Shown here piece by piece: positions 18,447 through 27,824 of a stretch of DNA of 35,349 nucleotides. The notes beneath the pieces are model-generated. The model was not told where the DNA came from and ran no database searches. It was given only the letters and a program-made list of their open reading frames with translations. Source of the stretch: an uncultured Nitratifractor sp. (GTDB taxonomy: Bacteria > Campylobacterota > Campylobacteria > Campylobacterales > Sulfurovaceae); assembly GCA_947311565.1 (NCBI GenBank), contig CAMZLH010000016.1, positions 1 through 35,349 of the forward strand, written 5' to 3'. The position numbers and the translations under genes were made by a program. Each line of letters begins with the position of its first letter. Position 1 is the first letter of the stretch.

Positions 18447-20210
18447 TTAGCACTTAGTAAGCCCGTTATTACCTTTAAGTCCGATAATCTCTGGAGAATC
18501 AACTTTAAGCTCTTTAAGGTGTTTAACATTTTTAAGATATGCTTCAACAGTCTCCCAAACTGGTTCACCAGCTGCTTTAGAGCCAACTGTTGACCAACCT
18601 GCCACTTTATACTTCTTCTTAGGATCAAGTGGTTTGCCATCAAGCATCTTAACATTACTAATTCTTTTACCCATCTTTTTAAGAGGATCAATTGTATAAG
18701 ATAATCCCCCTGTTCTAACCATATCTCCACCTTGCTGATAGAATGGATCTTGATTAAATAGGTTATCTGCAACATCTTCTAGAACATTTTTAATAGTTGT
18801 TCCATCCATCTCTTTTAAATAAGTCTCTGGATATGTCATAGCCGTTTGAGTAGCTAAGTCATCAAATGTAATCTCTTGACCTGGCATTACCGATGTACCC
18901 CATCTAAACCCAGGAGACAAAGATACATCTGCACCCTTAACTTCTCTTAAAGCATCACAGATAATTTGGTCAAAACTACCATTAAAGTTACCTCTTCTAA
19001 ATAGTGTTACATCTGTTGTTGCAATAACTCTATTTATATCTTGTAAGAATGGCTTTCTAACTTTATCTATATACGCTCTCATCTCTTTATCTTCTGGTAC
19101 TAAATCACTAAATACTGGTAGAAGTGTAAATTTAAAGTCTTTAATTTTACCATCTTGAATATCTAAATCTAGTACATTTAAGAACTTACCGTTACTACCT
19201 GCATTACACACATAAGTAGTGCCCTCTTTATTCTTAACTGGCACAGCTTCTGGAACACCATCGTGCGTATGACCACCCATAATAAAGTCTAAACCACTTA
19301 CAACTTGTGCTAACTTCTTATCAACATCAAATCCATTGTGTGATAACAAGATAATTGCATCTGGTTTATCTTTTTTCTTAATTGTACCAATTAGCTCTTG
19401 TAGTTCATCTGGTTTAATACCAAATGTCCAATCCGGAATAAATCTCTTTGGATTTGCAATAGTTGTATATGGGAATGCTTGCCCAACAATAGCAACTCTA
19501 GCATTTCCAAGCTTCTTAATAACATATGGCTTAAATAATAATCCACTATCGTCATCGAAAGCTGGTGAACCATCCATAAGAGCATCCTCTTTTACAAATA
19601 CATTTTGTGCAATAAAGTCTGCATTTAAAGCTTTTACATTCTCTAAAATCTCTTTTGCTTTATATGTAAACTCCCAGTGACCAACAGCAACATCTACACC
19701 TAAAAGGTTCATAGCGCCGACCATATCTTTACCACGAGTCTGAAGCGAAGTCCAACTACCTTGCCAAGTATCACCACCATCTAGCAAAAGAGTCTTATCT
19801 TTACCAAAGTCTCCTCTAAGTGTATCTACCATAGTTTTAATATGTGCAAATCCACCAACTTTACCAATTGCTTTTGCATGTTTTTCAAAATTTACACATG
19901 AAAATGCATATGTTAATCTATCATTACCTTTTATATGATAATAGTCTAAAAAATCTTTACCAACAACATGTGGAGGTACATTTTTATTACCATAAAGACC
20001 TATATTTACACTTGGCTCTCTAAAATATACAGGCTCCAACTGTGCATGTGAGTCTGTCATATGTAAAATTCTTGCATTACCAAAAGGTTTTAACTTATAA
20101 TAGTTATCTAACTTACTCTCTGGTGATAAACGCATATGCGAATTAGCAAACATTGGCGTGCTACCAAGCGCCGCCATAAGGTACATAAACTCTCTTCTTC
20201 CAAAACTCAT
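18447..20210 (-). CDS. soxB: thiosulfohydrolase SoxB
   Basis: Tat-like signal FGRREFMYLMAALG; 5'-nucleotidase-type metal motifs ILHMTDSHAQLEPVYFRE, LLDGGDTWQGS, GHWEFTY, ILLSHNGFDVDKKLA, IMGGHTHDGVPE. Confidence 0.97.
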   Translation of the reverse strand: MSFGRREFMYLMAALGSTPMFANSHMRLSPESKLDNYYKLKPFGNARILHMTDSHAQLEPVYFREPSVNIGLYGNKNVPPHVVGKDFLDYYHIKGNDRLTYAFSCVNFEKHAKAIGKVGGFAHIKTMVDTLRGDFGKDKTLLLDGGDTWQGSWTSLQTRGKDMVGAMNLLGVDVAVGHWEFTYKAKEILENVKALNADFIAQNVFVKEDALMDGSPAFDDDSGLLFKPYVIKKLGNARVAIVGQAFPYTTIANPKRFIPDWTFGIKPDELQELIGTIKKKDKPDAIILLSHNGFDVDKKLAQVVSGLDFIMGGHTHDGVPEAVPVKNKEGTTYVCNAGSNGKFLNVLDLDIQDGKIKDFKFTLLPVFSDLVPEDKEMRAYIDKVRKPFLQDINRVIATTDVTLFRRGNFNGSFDQIICDALREVKGADVSLSPGFRWGTSVMPGQEITFDDLATQTAMTYPETYLKEMDGTTIKNVLEDVADNLFNQDPFYQQGGDMVRTGGLSYTIDPLKKMGKRISNVKMLDGKPLDPKKKYKVAGWSTVGSKAAGEPVWETVEAYLKNVKHLKELKVDSPEIIGLKGNNGLTKC

Positions 20211-20219
20211 AATCTTCCT

Positions 20220-20645
20220 TTAATATTTATAACCATCACCTGGAACTGCTAATTTCCAAGTCTTTTTACCCTCTTCATGTAGTTGCAAAGCTCTTATAGC
20301 AAATGAGCAAGATCTCCAGGCAGCGTAAGCTGTAGGAAACTTTTTAGTCTGCTCTTTACCTTTTTTCTTATATTTAATAACTGTCTCTTTAGCTTTAGAT
20401 TTAACTGATTCCTCTAAAGCTTTAATATAGTTACTATTTTTAATGCCAAGTCTTTTAAACTCTACTCCGAGCTTTACTGCCTCTGCATTGTATTTCTTTG
20501 CTAAATCTAAAAGTTTTGCAGCATCATTACTTTGAGCACAAACTTTTTTAATATCTAAACCTGCTGCCTCTTCTACTAGACCTGCATTTGCTATTGTTAG
20601 TGTTAGCGCAGCAACTACTGCGATTGATTTTATACTCATAGTCAA
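20220..20645 (-). CDS. probable SoxAX-binding protein, SoxK/SaxB-like
   Basis: Small secreted protein between soxA and soxB with conserved-looking AAWRSCSFAIRALQLHEEG segment. Assignment rests on position and size, not a confirmed match. Confidence 0.6.
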   Translation of the reverse strand: MTMSIKSIAVVAALTLTIANAGLVEEAAGLDIKKVCAQSNDAAKLLDLAKKYNAEAVKLGVEFKRLGIKNSNYIKALEESVKSKAKETVIKYKKKGKEQTKKFPTAYAAWRSCSFAIRALQLHEEGKKTWKLAVPGDGYKY

Positions 20646-20650
20646 CCCCT

Positions 20651-21559
20651 TTACTTTCTAACAGATGGACCATCTATTGGTAGTCCATTAGACATATAAG
20701 CCACAAAATACAATACTTCATTTTGCCATTTTGTACCAGGCTTATGTGGATTTTGTCCAGTATCTTTTTCACAGCCTTTTAGACGACGCTCTAGTGTACC
20801 AAGACCTTCCCACTTTAAACGATAAACAGGAAAGTGTGTTGTCTGACCTAATAGTGGAGACATATACTCGTTTCTAACTCTTTTCCCAGCACCTTGAACA
20901 TGGCAACTAGCACAAGATAAATTTAAGTATCCTCTTTGAGTATAGTACTCTTTTTTACCTCTCTCATAAGCTTCTGCAGCCTCTTTAGAGTCTATAACTA
21001 CATTTACTTTTTTGCCCTTCTCTTTAGAAGTTGAAGCAAAGTATGCCTCTAGTTTTGCAAGCTTCCCTTTTGTCTTTTTCCACTCTTTTTCACCATTATC
21101 TTTTAGACAACTATTAATAGAGTTAGTTAAAGTAATTACAGTTTTACTCTTATTATCAAACTTTGGATAATCACCTGCAATTGCTGGGTCTGGATAACAA
21201 TCTTTAAATGACTTACCATTTGCAAACTTCTTCTCGTAAATCTCTTTACCCTCATCTATTGCATCTTCATATGGAGGCATCTCATTAATCTCATCATATT
21301 GAGACTTACCACCCTTATTAAATGAATAAGAACCAATAGTAAAATCTTTACCTTTAATTCCCCATATAAAATTTTTCTCTAACTCATCTTTTGTAGAGTA
21401 TGGGAAAAATGTAGATGCACCTTTTAAATCAGAGAACTTCTTTTCCATATACTCCTGTAGGGCTTTTCTATCTTTTTCAGCTACTGCATTAAAATCACCA
21501 GCACTTAAAAAAGTAGCAACCGAAATTAGAGCAATAGAGCTAATTAACTTTTTACTCAT
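20651..21559 (-). CDS. soxA: SoxA, monoheme c-type cytochrome
   Basis: CASCHVQGAGKRVRNEYMSPLLGQTTHFPVYRLKWEGLGTLERRLKGCEKDTGQ: one CXXCH plus the downstream ligand/active-site Cys region. No N-terminal CXXCH. Confidence 0.95.
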   Translation of the reverse strand: MSKKLISSIALISVATFLSAGDFNAVAEKDRKALQEYMEKKFSDLKGASTFFPYSTKDELEKNFIWGIKGKDFTIGSYSFNKGGKSQYDEINEMPPYEDAIDEGKEIYEKKFANGKSFKDCYPDPAIAGDYPKFDNKSKTVITLTNSINSCLKDNGEKEWKKTKGKLAKLEAYFASTSKEKGKKVNVVIDSKEAAEAYERGKKEYYTQRGYLNLSCASCHVQGAGKRVRNEYMSPLLGQTTHFPVYRLKWEGLGTLERRLKGCEKDTGQNPHKPGTKWQNEVLYFVAYMSNGLPIDGPSVRK

Positions 21560-21601
21560 CTTTAATCCTTTCTACCTCTTAGGTATTAAGAGCTAATGCT
21601 C

Positions 21602-21892
21602 TTACTTGATTTTTGCTTTTTTACTCTTAGTATTACCTTTTAAATCTACCCAGCTAAGCTCCAACTCTTTACCAGCTTCACCTTTAAATTTAAACTTTAA
21701 AAATGGATTTTTAGATAAAAATTGGCTAGTTGAAGACTCATATACAGTTTTTCCATCTACCTTACCAGTAATGTAAACTATAAAGTTTGCCTCTTTACCT
21801 TTTTTCTTTGCTACATCATAACTTAACATTGCATGCTTTAAACCCGCTTTTACCGAAACTACACCATCTGCTGCTTTTGCTTTAATTCTCAT
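21602..21892 (-). CDS. soxZ: thiosulfate oxidation carrier complex protein SoxZ
   Basis: Ig-like small protein: IKAKAADGVVSVKAGLKHAML..., SQFLSKNPFLKFKFKGEAGKELELSWVDLKGNT; follows soxY. Confidence 0.93.
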   Translation of the reverse strand: MRIKAKAADGVVSVKAGLKHAMLSYDVAKKKGKEANFIVYITGKVDGKTVYESSTSQFLSKNPFLKFKFKGEAGKELELSWVDLKGNTKSKKAKIK

Positions 21893-21967
21893 TTATCTAT
21901 CCTTTTATTTTTCTTATTTATCTTTAATATCTAACTTAGACTACAATGTTCTCTTTGTGGGCTTAAA

Positions 21968-22441
21968 TCAACCTCCACAACCACCAGCTGTTACTTTTAC
22001 AACTTTACTAGCTTTATAAAGCTTACCATCTACTTCTGCAACTACTACAACTGTACCAGTTTTTGCCATCTTGATTCTTACACCATAATCTGGAATACCA
22101 GCTTCTGGAATATCATAAATAGCTACTAAACACTCAGGGTTAGATGTTTGGAAAAGTGCTACTTTTGTAGCTTTTTCTAATTTAAAACTAACTGGAACTA
22201 CTGCACCATTTTCTGCAATATCTGGAGCTTTTAACTTAATTTTTCCATCTTCTGTTTTATCGCTTCCAAATACTGCTTTAATTGCTTCGTTTATACCAGC
22301 TTCGTCATTCACTTTGCCACTATTTTTAACAGCCCAAACCTTTGGTAACTCTTTTCTATACTCTTTAGCCAATAATGATACTGGCGCTAACGATACTGCT
22401 GCTACTCCTAAACCTAAACCTAAAAATTTTCTTCTTTCCAT
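21968..22441 (-). CDS. soxY: thiosulfate oxidation carrier protein SoxY
   Basis: Tat-like signal MERRKFLGLGLG; C-terminal substrate-carrier motif VTAGGCGG. Confidence 0.96.
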   Translation of the reverse strand: MERRKFLGLGLGVAAVSLAPVSLLAKEYRKELPKVWAVKNSGKVNDEAGINEAIKAVFGSDKTEDGKIKLKAPDIAENGAVVPVSFKLEKATKVALFQTSNPECLVAIYDIPEAGIPDYGVRIKMAKTGTVVVVAEVDGKLYKASKVVKVTAGGCGG

Positions 22442-22458
22442 CTTTACTTCCTTTTAAT

Positions 22459-22797
22459 TTATTTTATTGTCTTTAAAAAAGCAACTACTGCTTTAATCTG
22501 ATTGTCATCTAATAGACCATTTTTGCCAAATGCCGGCATAGCTGAGATTGGATTTGTTGTATATGGATCATAAACCTTATCATACAAAGCCTGCTCTGGC
22601 CAACTAGATAAAAACTGTAATTTTGGACCAAAAGATCCTGGACCATTTACGCTCTTACCATTAACTGCATGACATGCAAGGCAGTTACCTAGTTTTTTGG
22701 TCATAAAGATCTTTTCACCCTCTTTAGCCAAATCTCCTGCAACAGCAGTTGTAGCACTAATTGCTACTGTAGCTGCTACGATTAGTAATCTTTTCAT
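22459..22797 (-). CDS. soxX: SoxX, monoheme c-type cytochrome
   Basis: Signal peptide; CLACHAVNGKSVNGPGSFGPKL heme motif and a distal Met region (NPISAMPAFGKNGLL). Confidence 0.93.
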   Translation of the reverse strand: MKRLLIVAATVAISATTAVAGDLAKEGEKIFMTKKLGNCLACHAVNGKSVNGPGSFGPKLQFLSSWPEQALYDKVYDPYTTNPISAMPAFGKNGLLDDNQIKAVVAFLKTIK

Positions 22798-22808
22798 ACT
22801 AGCTCCTT

Positions 22809-23912
22809 TTATTTAGACTTGCTAATTATGTAATCAACAATCCCTTTTACATCATCATCACTCATATCAGCATGTCCACCTTTAGCTGGCATACCCTTAA
22901 ATCCTTTAAGTGCATGTGTATAAAGTGTCTCAGTTCCTTGCTTAATTCTAGCAGCCCAAGACTCTTTGTTCCCAACTTTTGGTGCAATTGCATCGTTACT
23001 GTGACACGCATTACATTTATCTTCGTAAAGTTTTGCAAATTTACTATCTTCTTTCTTTTCGCCTGTCTCTTTTGGTAGATCTTTTTTTACACTAACTAGA
23101 GGTGTTATTCCACTATCTAATGTTGCTTTAATATGTACTACTTTACCTGTTGTACAATCTTTCATACATCTTTTTGTAGGAGTTCCATAATTTTTTGGAT
23201 TACTTAAGAACTTCTTCATATTTGCAACACCATCTTTGCCATTAACATCAGGGTAGAAACCTTTTTCATTTGGCATATGAAGCTTCATTAACTTCTCTTT
23301 AGTTAATACATAATCATCATCTAAATCTTCACCATCAATTTGAACCTCATCTACAGATAGAAGATAAGCTGTAATTGCATAGACATCATCATCGCTTAAA
23401 CTCATTGGATGAGGGAATGGCATAGCTGTTTTTATATACCACCATAGTGTTGATGCATATGGCCAGAAAGCACCTATACTTCTCTCTGGTGGTTCATCAC
23501 CATTTTCAGGATGAACTAACTGATTTTTAAGAGTATCTATATCTCCACCAGTTAGTTTTGGATAACCTTTTCCACCACTACCCATGTCGCCATGGCACAT
23601 TGCACACTTCTGTTCAAATAGCTCATCTCCTCTAGCTACGCTTCCTTTACCTTCTGGTAATCCTTCAAAGTCATATCTTACTGCAATTCTTGTAGCTTTT
23701 AACTCATTTTCAGTTGGTTTTTTACCATACTTAAAGCCTTTAGCATCTACTGCCTTTTCATTTACTTTGTAAACTCCAGCATAAGTACCATTTACTACTT
23801 TATACTCCATACTACCATCTACTGCTTTGTCAGCTCCTGCAAATGCAAAAGTTGCTGCAAATAGAGTAAATGCTGCTACCTTAGATAATTTTTTAACTTC
23901 TAATGTGAACAT
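22809..23912 (-). CDS. soxD: SoxD, diheme c-type cytochrome of sulfane dehydrogenase SoxCD
   Basis: Two CXXCH motifs (CAMCHGD, CNACHSND); GSGGKGYPKLTGG; ATG at 23912 with GGAGG upstream; overlaps the soxC 3' end by 20 nt. Confidence 0.95.
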   Translation of the reverse strand: MFTLEVKKLSKVAAFTLFAATFAFAGADKAVDGSMEYKVVNGTYAGVYKVNEKAVDAKGFKYGKKPTENELKATRIAVRYDFEGLPEGKGSVARGDELFEQKCAMCHGDMGSGGKGYPKLTGGDIDTLKNQLVHPENGDEPPERSIGAFWPYASTLWWYIKTAMPFPHPMSLSDDDVYAITAYLLSVDEVQIDGEDLDDDYVLTKEKLMKLHMPNEKGFYPDVNGKDGVANMKKFLSNPKNYGTPTKRCMKDCTTGKVVHIKATLDSGITPLVSVKKDLPKETGEKKEDSKFAKLYEDKCNACHSNDAIAPKVGNKESWAARIKQGTETLYTHALKGFKGMPAKGGHADMSDDDVKGIVDYIISKSK

Positions 23913-25179
23913 TGTTTACCTCCCCATTTGCTTTAACTTCCCATGTAACAATTGCATTTCTATGGTAGATACCCTCTACACCAACAGCTTTAACCTCTTC
24001 ATCTATAGTTGGCTGAACATATCCAGCATCATCATAAGCTCTAGAGCTAAGTAGTATTGGTTTTCCATCCCACTTATACATAAAGCTAAATCTTGTCCAA
24101 GATTTTGGCAATACTAAACCTTTAAGATTAGCCTCTACCCAGTTTTTACCACCATCAAAGCTAATATCTACGCCTTTAATAGTACCTTGACCACTCCAAG
24201 CAAGTCCTTCTATCTCTACAAGGTCTCCCTTTTTAAGATCTTTCCAAGGCTTATCTGGACATGGACTTGTAATTACAGAGTTAACCTCCATTGGCCAGAA
24301 GTATCTAATAGCCTTACCGCTAGGAGTTAACATTGTATATTTAGATGTCTCCTCTTTTGCATGCCATGGCTTATCGCCAAATTCGATACTCTTTAACCAC
24401 TTAACATTTAAGTTACCTTCCCAACCTGGAACTAATAGACGAACTGGGTAACCTTGCTCAGGGCGAAGTGCTTCACCATTTTGCGCCCAAACTACCATTG
24501 CATCATCTAAAAGCTTCTCTACTGGCAAAGTTCTACCCATATGCGAGTTGTCACTACCTTCAGCTAAAGCCCACTTTGCTTCTGGTTTAATACCTACATC
24601 TTTAAGTAGTGTAGATAGTTTTACACCAGTCCACTCAGCAGAGCTCATCATACCTTTCATAAACTGTAGAGTATTAAACTGAGGTGATCTCCACCCAGTA
24701 GAGCCATTAGCTGGACACTCTATAAAGTGAATTCTTGACTCACTAGGGTATCTTTTTAACTCATCTAATGTCAATACTAAAGGGTTCTCTACAAGACCAT
24801 GAATTACCAATCTATAATCATTAGGATCAACTATTGCTGCCCCTCCGTGTGATCGGTGAAAAAATAGTCCATTTGGAGTAATAATACCACTTAATTCATG
24901 AATAGGTGTCATCGCTACAGATGCATACATATCTCCAGAACTTAATAGCTTGTGTACTCTTCTTGTTACATTGTGCTCGTAAGGTGATGGTAAACCATAT
25001 AGATTCTTATCTGCTGGCATACCAAGCTTAGAACCCCACTCTGGCTCTTTTATAAGAGCTGGGTCATCTCCAGCTTTTAAAGCAGCTGGAACTACAGCAC
25101 TAGCTGCAACAACAGAAGCGGCTATATTTTTTAAAAAGCCTCTTCTGGCAGTTGTTTTATCGTTATCTACTTTTTTCAA
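23893..25179 (-). CDS. soxC: SoxC, molybdenum subunit of sulfane dehydrogenase
   Basis: Tat-like ARRGFLKNIAAS; sulfite-oxidase fold motifs FFHRSHGGAAIVDPNDYRLVIHGLV, FIECPANGSTGWRSPQ, QNGEALRPEQGYPVRLLVPGWEGNLNVKWLKSIE. Confidence 0.97.
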   Translation of the reverse strand: MKKVDNDKTTARRGFLKNIAASVVAASAVVPAALKAGDDPALIKEPEWGSKLGMPADKNLYGLPSPYEHNVTRRVHKLLSSGDMYASVAMTPIHELSGIITPNGLFFHRSHGGAAIVDPNDYRLVIHGLVENPLVLTLDELKRYPSESRIHFIECPANGSTGWRSPQFNTLQFMKGMMSSAEWTGVKLSTLLKDVGIKPEAKWALAEGSDNSHMGRTLPVEKLLDDAMVVWAQNGEALRPEQGYPVRLLVPGWEGNLNVKWLKSIEFGDKPWHAKEETSKYTMLTPSGKAIRYFWPMEVNSVITSPCPDKPWKDLKKGDLVEIEGLAWSGQGTIKGVDISFDGGKNWVEANLKGLVLPKSWTRFSFMYKWDGKPILLSSRAYDDAGYVQPTIDEEVKAVGVEGIYHRNAIVTWEVKANGEVNNVHIRS

Positions 25180-25470
25180 CTATCGTTACCTCCTATAAAT
25201 TAAATTTATATTACAATGATAGCAATATAACTATATTAATAAGATATATTATACATTTTTCGTATAATATAATATTATATGATACAATTAGTTACACTAT
25301 AAAGCAAAATATAAATAATTATTATCAAATTCATTAATAAGTATTTTTTATCAATTCTCTTTTATTCTAGCTTTGAATTTATATTAATAAGCAAATAACC
25401 TAAATAAGGTATTTGTTATTTTTGTAATGTAGACTTTTATATTGAATTTATTAATTATTTATTATAAACT

Positions 25471-26661
25471 CTATTTTTTGCTCTTATTTGTAATCTTATT
25501 AATCCAATCATCTAGAGTTTTTTCAAAACCCATATTTATACTTTTATAGATATTAAGATTAGATTGAAGATAATCTTGACTCACATATCCACCAAATTTA
25601 TGAGGATTTAGATAAGTTGTTGTATCTGATTTTATAGACTCTGGTATATCTAACATTACTCCACTATCTATAAGTTTTAATGCTCTGTTTATAGCCAAAT
25701 ATGAGCTATTACTTTTAGGAGAAGAGGCTAAGTATACTACAAGTTGAGATAGTGGTATTCTTGCTTCTGGATAACCAATTTTAGTGACTATTGTTAATAC
25801 CGAAGCTGCTAAATTAGTTGCATTTGGATTGGCATTCCCAATATCTTCGCTAGCTACTATTGCCAATCTTCTTGCAATAAACTCTGCACTCTCACCTCCA
25901 CTTATTAATCTTGCTAAATAGTATAAAGAGGCATCAATGTTACTTCCTCTAATACTCTTAATCATTGCCGAAGTTAAATTGTAATGAGTATCACTTTGAC
26001 TACTTCCATCCCTTAAAGACTCAACTCTTATAGATTTAACAATATCCAAAGTAACATCATTATTAACATTAAATGAGCTCTCTAAAAGGTTCAAAGCCCC
26101 TCTAGCATCTCCACTTGAACTACTTACAATATACTCTAAAGCGCTCTTCTCTACATTAATATTTTCATCTTTTGATACTTTTAATATTAAATCTCTTAAA
26201 TCGCTCTCTTTAATACTTTTTAACTCAAAAAGATGACTTCTAGAGCGAAATGCAGAACTTAATGTATAGTAAGGATTTGCCGTAGAAGCACCTATTAAAA
26301 CAATCTCTGCACTCTCCATTGATGGAAGCAGAACCTCCTCTTGATTTCTCGATAATCTATGTATCTCATCGATAAATATTAAAGGTTTAGTAAGTGCATT
26401 TGTATAATTTTTTATTACTCTTCGTACCTCATCTATCTTTATAGATGTAGCATTAAATTCGTAAAAGTCTAAGCCAAGTTTATCAGCTATTACTCTAGCT
26501 AAAGTAGTCTTTCCACATCCAGGCTTTCCATAAAATATAGCATTTGGAAAGTAGCTATTTTTTAAAAAAGCTCTTAAAACTCCACTTTTCCCACAAAGAT
26601 GATCTTGCGATAGTATATCATCACAAGATTTAGGTCTATATTTTATAGCAAAATTTGACAT
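25471..26661 (-). CDS. rarA: replication-associated recombination protein A (AAA ATPase)
   Basis: [87 protein letters not shown]. Confidence 0.95.
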   Translation of the reverse strand: MSNFAIKYRPKSCDDILSQDHLCGKSGVLRAFLKNSYFPNAIFYGKPGCGKTTLARVIADKLGLDFYEFNATSIKIDEVRRVIKNYTNALTKPLIFIDEIHRLSRNQEEVLLPSMESAEIVLIGASTANPYYTLSSAFRSRSHLFELKSIKESDLRDLILKVSKDENINVEKSALEYIVSSSSGDARGALNLLESSFNVNNDVTLDIVKSIRVESLRDGSSQSDTHYNLTSAMIKSIRGSNIDASLYYLARLISGGESAEFIARRLAIVASEDIGNANPNATNLAASVLTIVTKIGYPEARIPLSQLVVYLASSPKSNSSYLAINRALKLIDSGVMLDIPESIKSDTTTYLNPHKFGGYVSQDYLQSNLNIYKSINMGFEKTLDDWINKITNKSKK

Positions 26662-27051
26662 CTATATTACTTGAATATGATACTCTCTAACTCTTGGTCC
26701 ATCAAACTCACAAAAGAAAATTCCTTGCCATTTACCTAAAAAAAGTTGACCATTTTTAATTGGTAATACAACTCTTTGTCCACAAAGTGCAGATTTAATA
26801 TGAGCAGATGCATTACTATCTCCACTAGCATAGTGAGCATCACTTGGAGCAATATGACTTAAAGAGGCTAAAAAATCTCTTTGAAGTTTTGGATTTTGGT
26901 TTTCAAAAAATACAATAGATGCTGTAGTATGGCCACTAAATATAGTACATAGTCCATTAGTAACTCCTAATTTAACTACATCATCTTTCACTTGTTCTGT
27001 AATATCAACCATCTGTGTCTTATATTTTGTATCTAGCTTAACTGTATGCAC
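26662..27051 (-). CDS. YjbQ family (UPF0047) protein
   Basis: SGHTTASIVFFENQNPKLQRDF, NASAHIKSALCGQRVVLPI, GKWQGIFFCEFDGPR. Confidence 0.92.
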   Translation of the reverse strand: MHTVKLDTKYKTQMVDITEQVKDDVVKLGVTNGLCTIFSGHTTASIVFFENQNPKLQRDFLASLSHIAPSDAHYASGDSNASAHIKSALCGQRVVLPIKNGQLFLGKWQGIFFCEFDGPRVREYHIQVI

Positions 27052-27824
27052 TATTTACTCTCCTCCAATAAATCTTTTAAAAATAGATGTAACTCATCAT
27101 ACTCTTTAGTTGTTAAAAACCTAGTTTTATTCTCTGGTAGGTTGTTTAACTCAAAAGCACCATAAGCTACTCTTTTTAAATCTACAACTTCTGCCCCAAA
27201 ATGTGCAAAAAAGCGTCTTAACTCTCTATTTTTACCCTCGCTAATTGCCACTTTCAACTTTGTATATTTACCAGTTGTTCCTCTTATTGCAAAATCTAAA
27301 AATGGAGCAAACTCCATAGATTTAACCTTACTCTTCTCGTGCCCACCAGCTGTTGCATCTTCTAAGATAAGCCCTTCACTCATAGCTTTAGTCATATCTT
27401 CTGTTACCATTTTATCTATTTTGATATTGTAAACTCTTGGTAGTTTGCTCTCCATTAACATAGTAGCAACCTTTACATTATCTGTTAGAAGCAAAAGCCC
27501 TTCACTTAAGAAATCAAGTCTACCTACTGGTATAAAGTGTCTAAACTTTCCTGGAAGCAGATGATAAATTGTGGTTCTTCCTCTATCATCTTTTTTAGTT
27601 ACTAATGAACCTCTTGGTTTGTTATATACAACCATAGTAAGCTCCCACTCACCCTTTTTAATAATCTCTTTGCCATTCAAAAAGACTCTATCATCTTTTT
27701 CAACTTGATAGCTAAAATCTTTTATTGGAGTACGGTTTATGTTAACCTTTCCCTCTTCTATTAATCTATCTGCCTCTCTTCTCGAGTACTTTGTATTGTG
27801 TGAAATGTACTTATTTATTCTCAC
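27051..27824 (-). CDS. rRNA pseudouridine synthase (RsuA/RluB family)
   Basis: S4-like N-terminus; YNKPRGSLVTKKDDRGRTTIYHLLP, PVGRLDFLSEGLLLLTDN, SEGKNRELRRFFAHFG. Confidence 0.92.
   Translation of the reverse strand: MRINKYISHNTKYSRREADRLIEEGKVNINRTPIKDFSYQVEKDDRVFLNGKEIIKKGEWELTMVVYNKPRGSLVTKKDDRGRTTIYHLLPGKFRHFIPVGRLDFLSEGLLLLTDNVKVATMLMESKLPRVYNIKIDKMVTEDMTKAMSEGLILEDATAGGHEKSKVKSMEFAPFLDFAIRGTTGKYTKLKVAISEGKNRELRRFFAHFGAEVVDLKRVAYGAFELNNLPENKTRFLTTKEYDELHLFLKDLLEESK

Noticed and set aside
18428-18775. 115-aa minus-strand ORF in another frame of the soxB 3' end
   Set aside because: Fully overlaps strong SoxB coding sequence; Leu-rich shadow frame with no recognisable domain.
22872-24054. 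Plus-strand short ORFs antisense to soxD and soxC (22872..23078, 23584..23772, 23827..24054)
   Set aside because: Overlap confident sox coding sequence and show no independent evidence.
25152-25337. 61-aa plus-strand ORF in the sox upstream region
   Set aside because: Y/I/N-rich composition typical of AT-rich intergenic DNA; no clear ribosome site or family.
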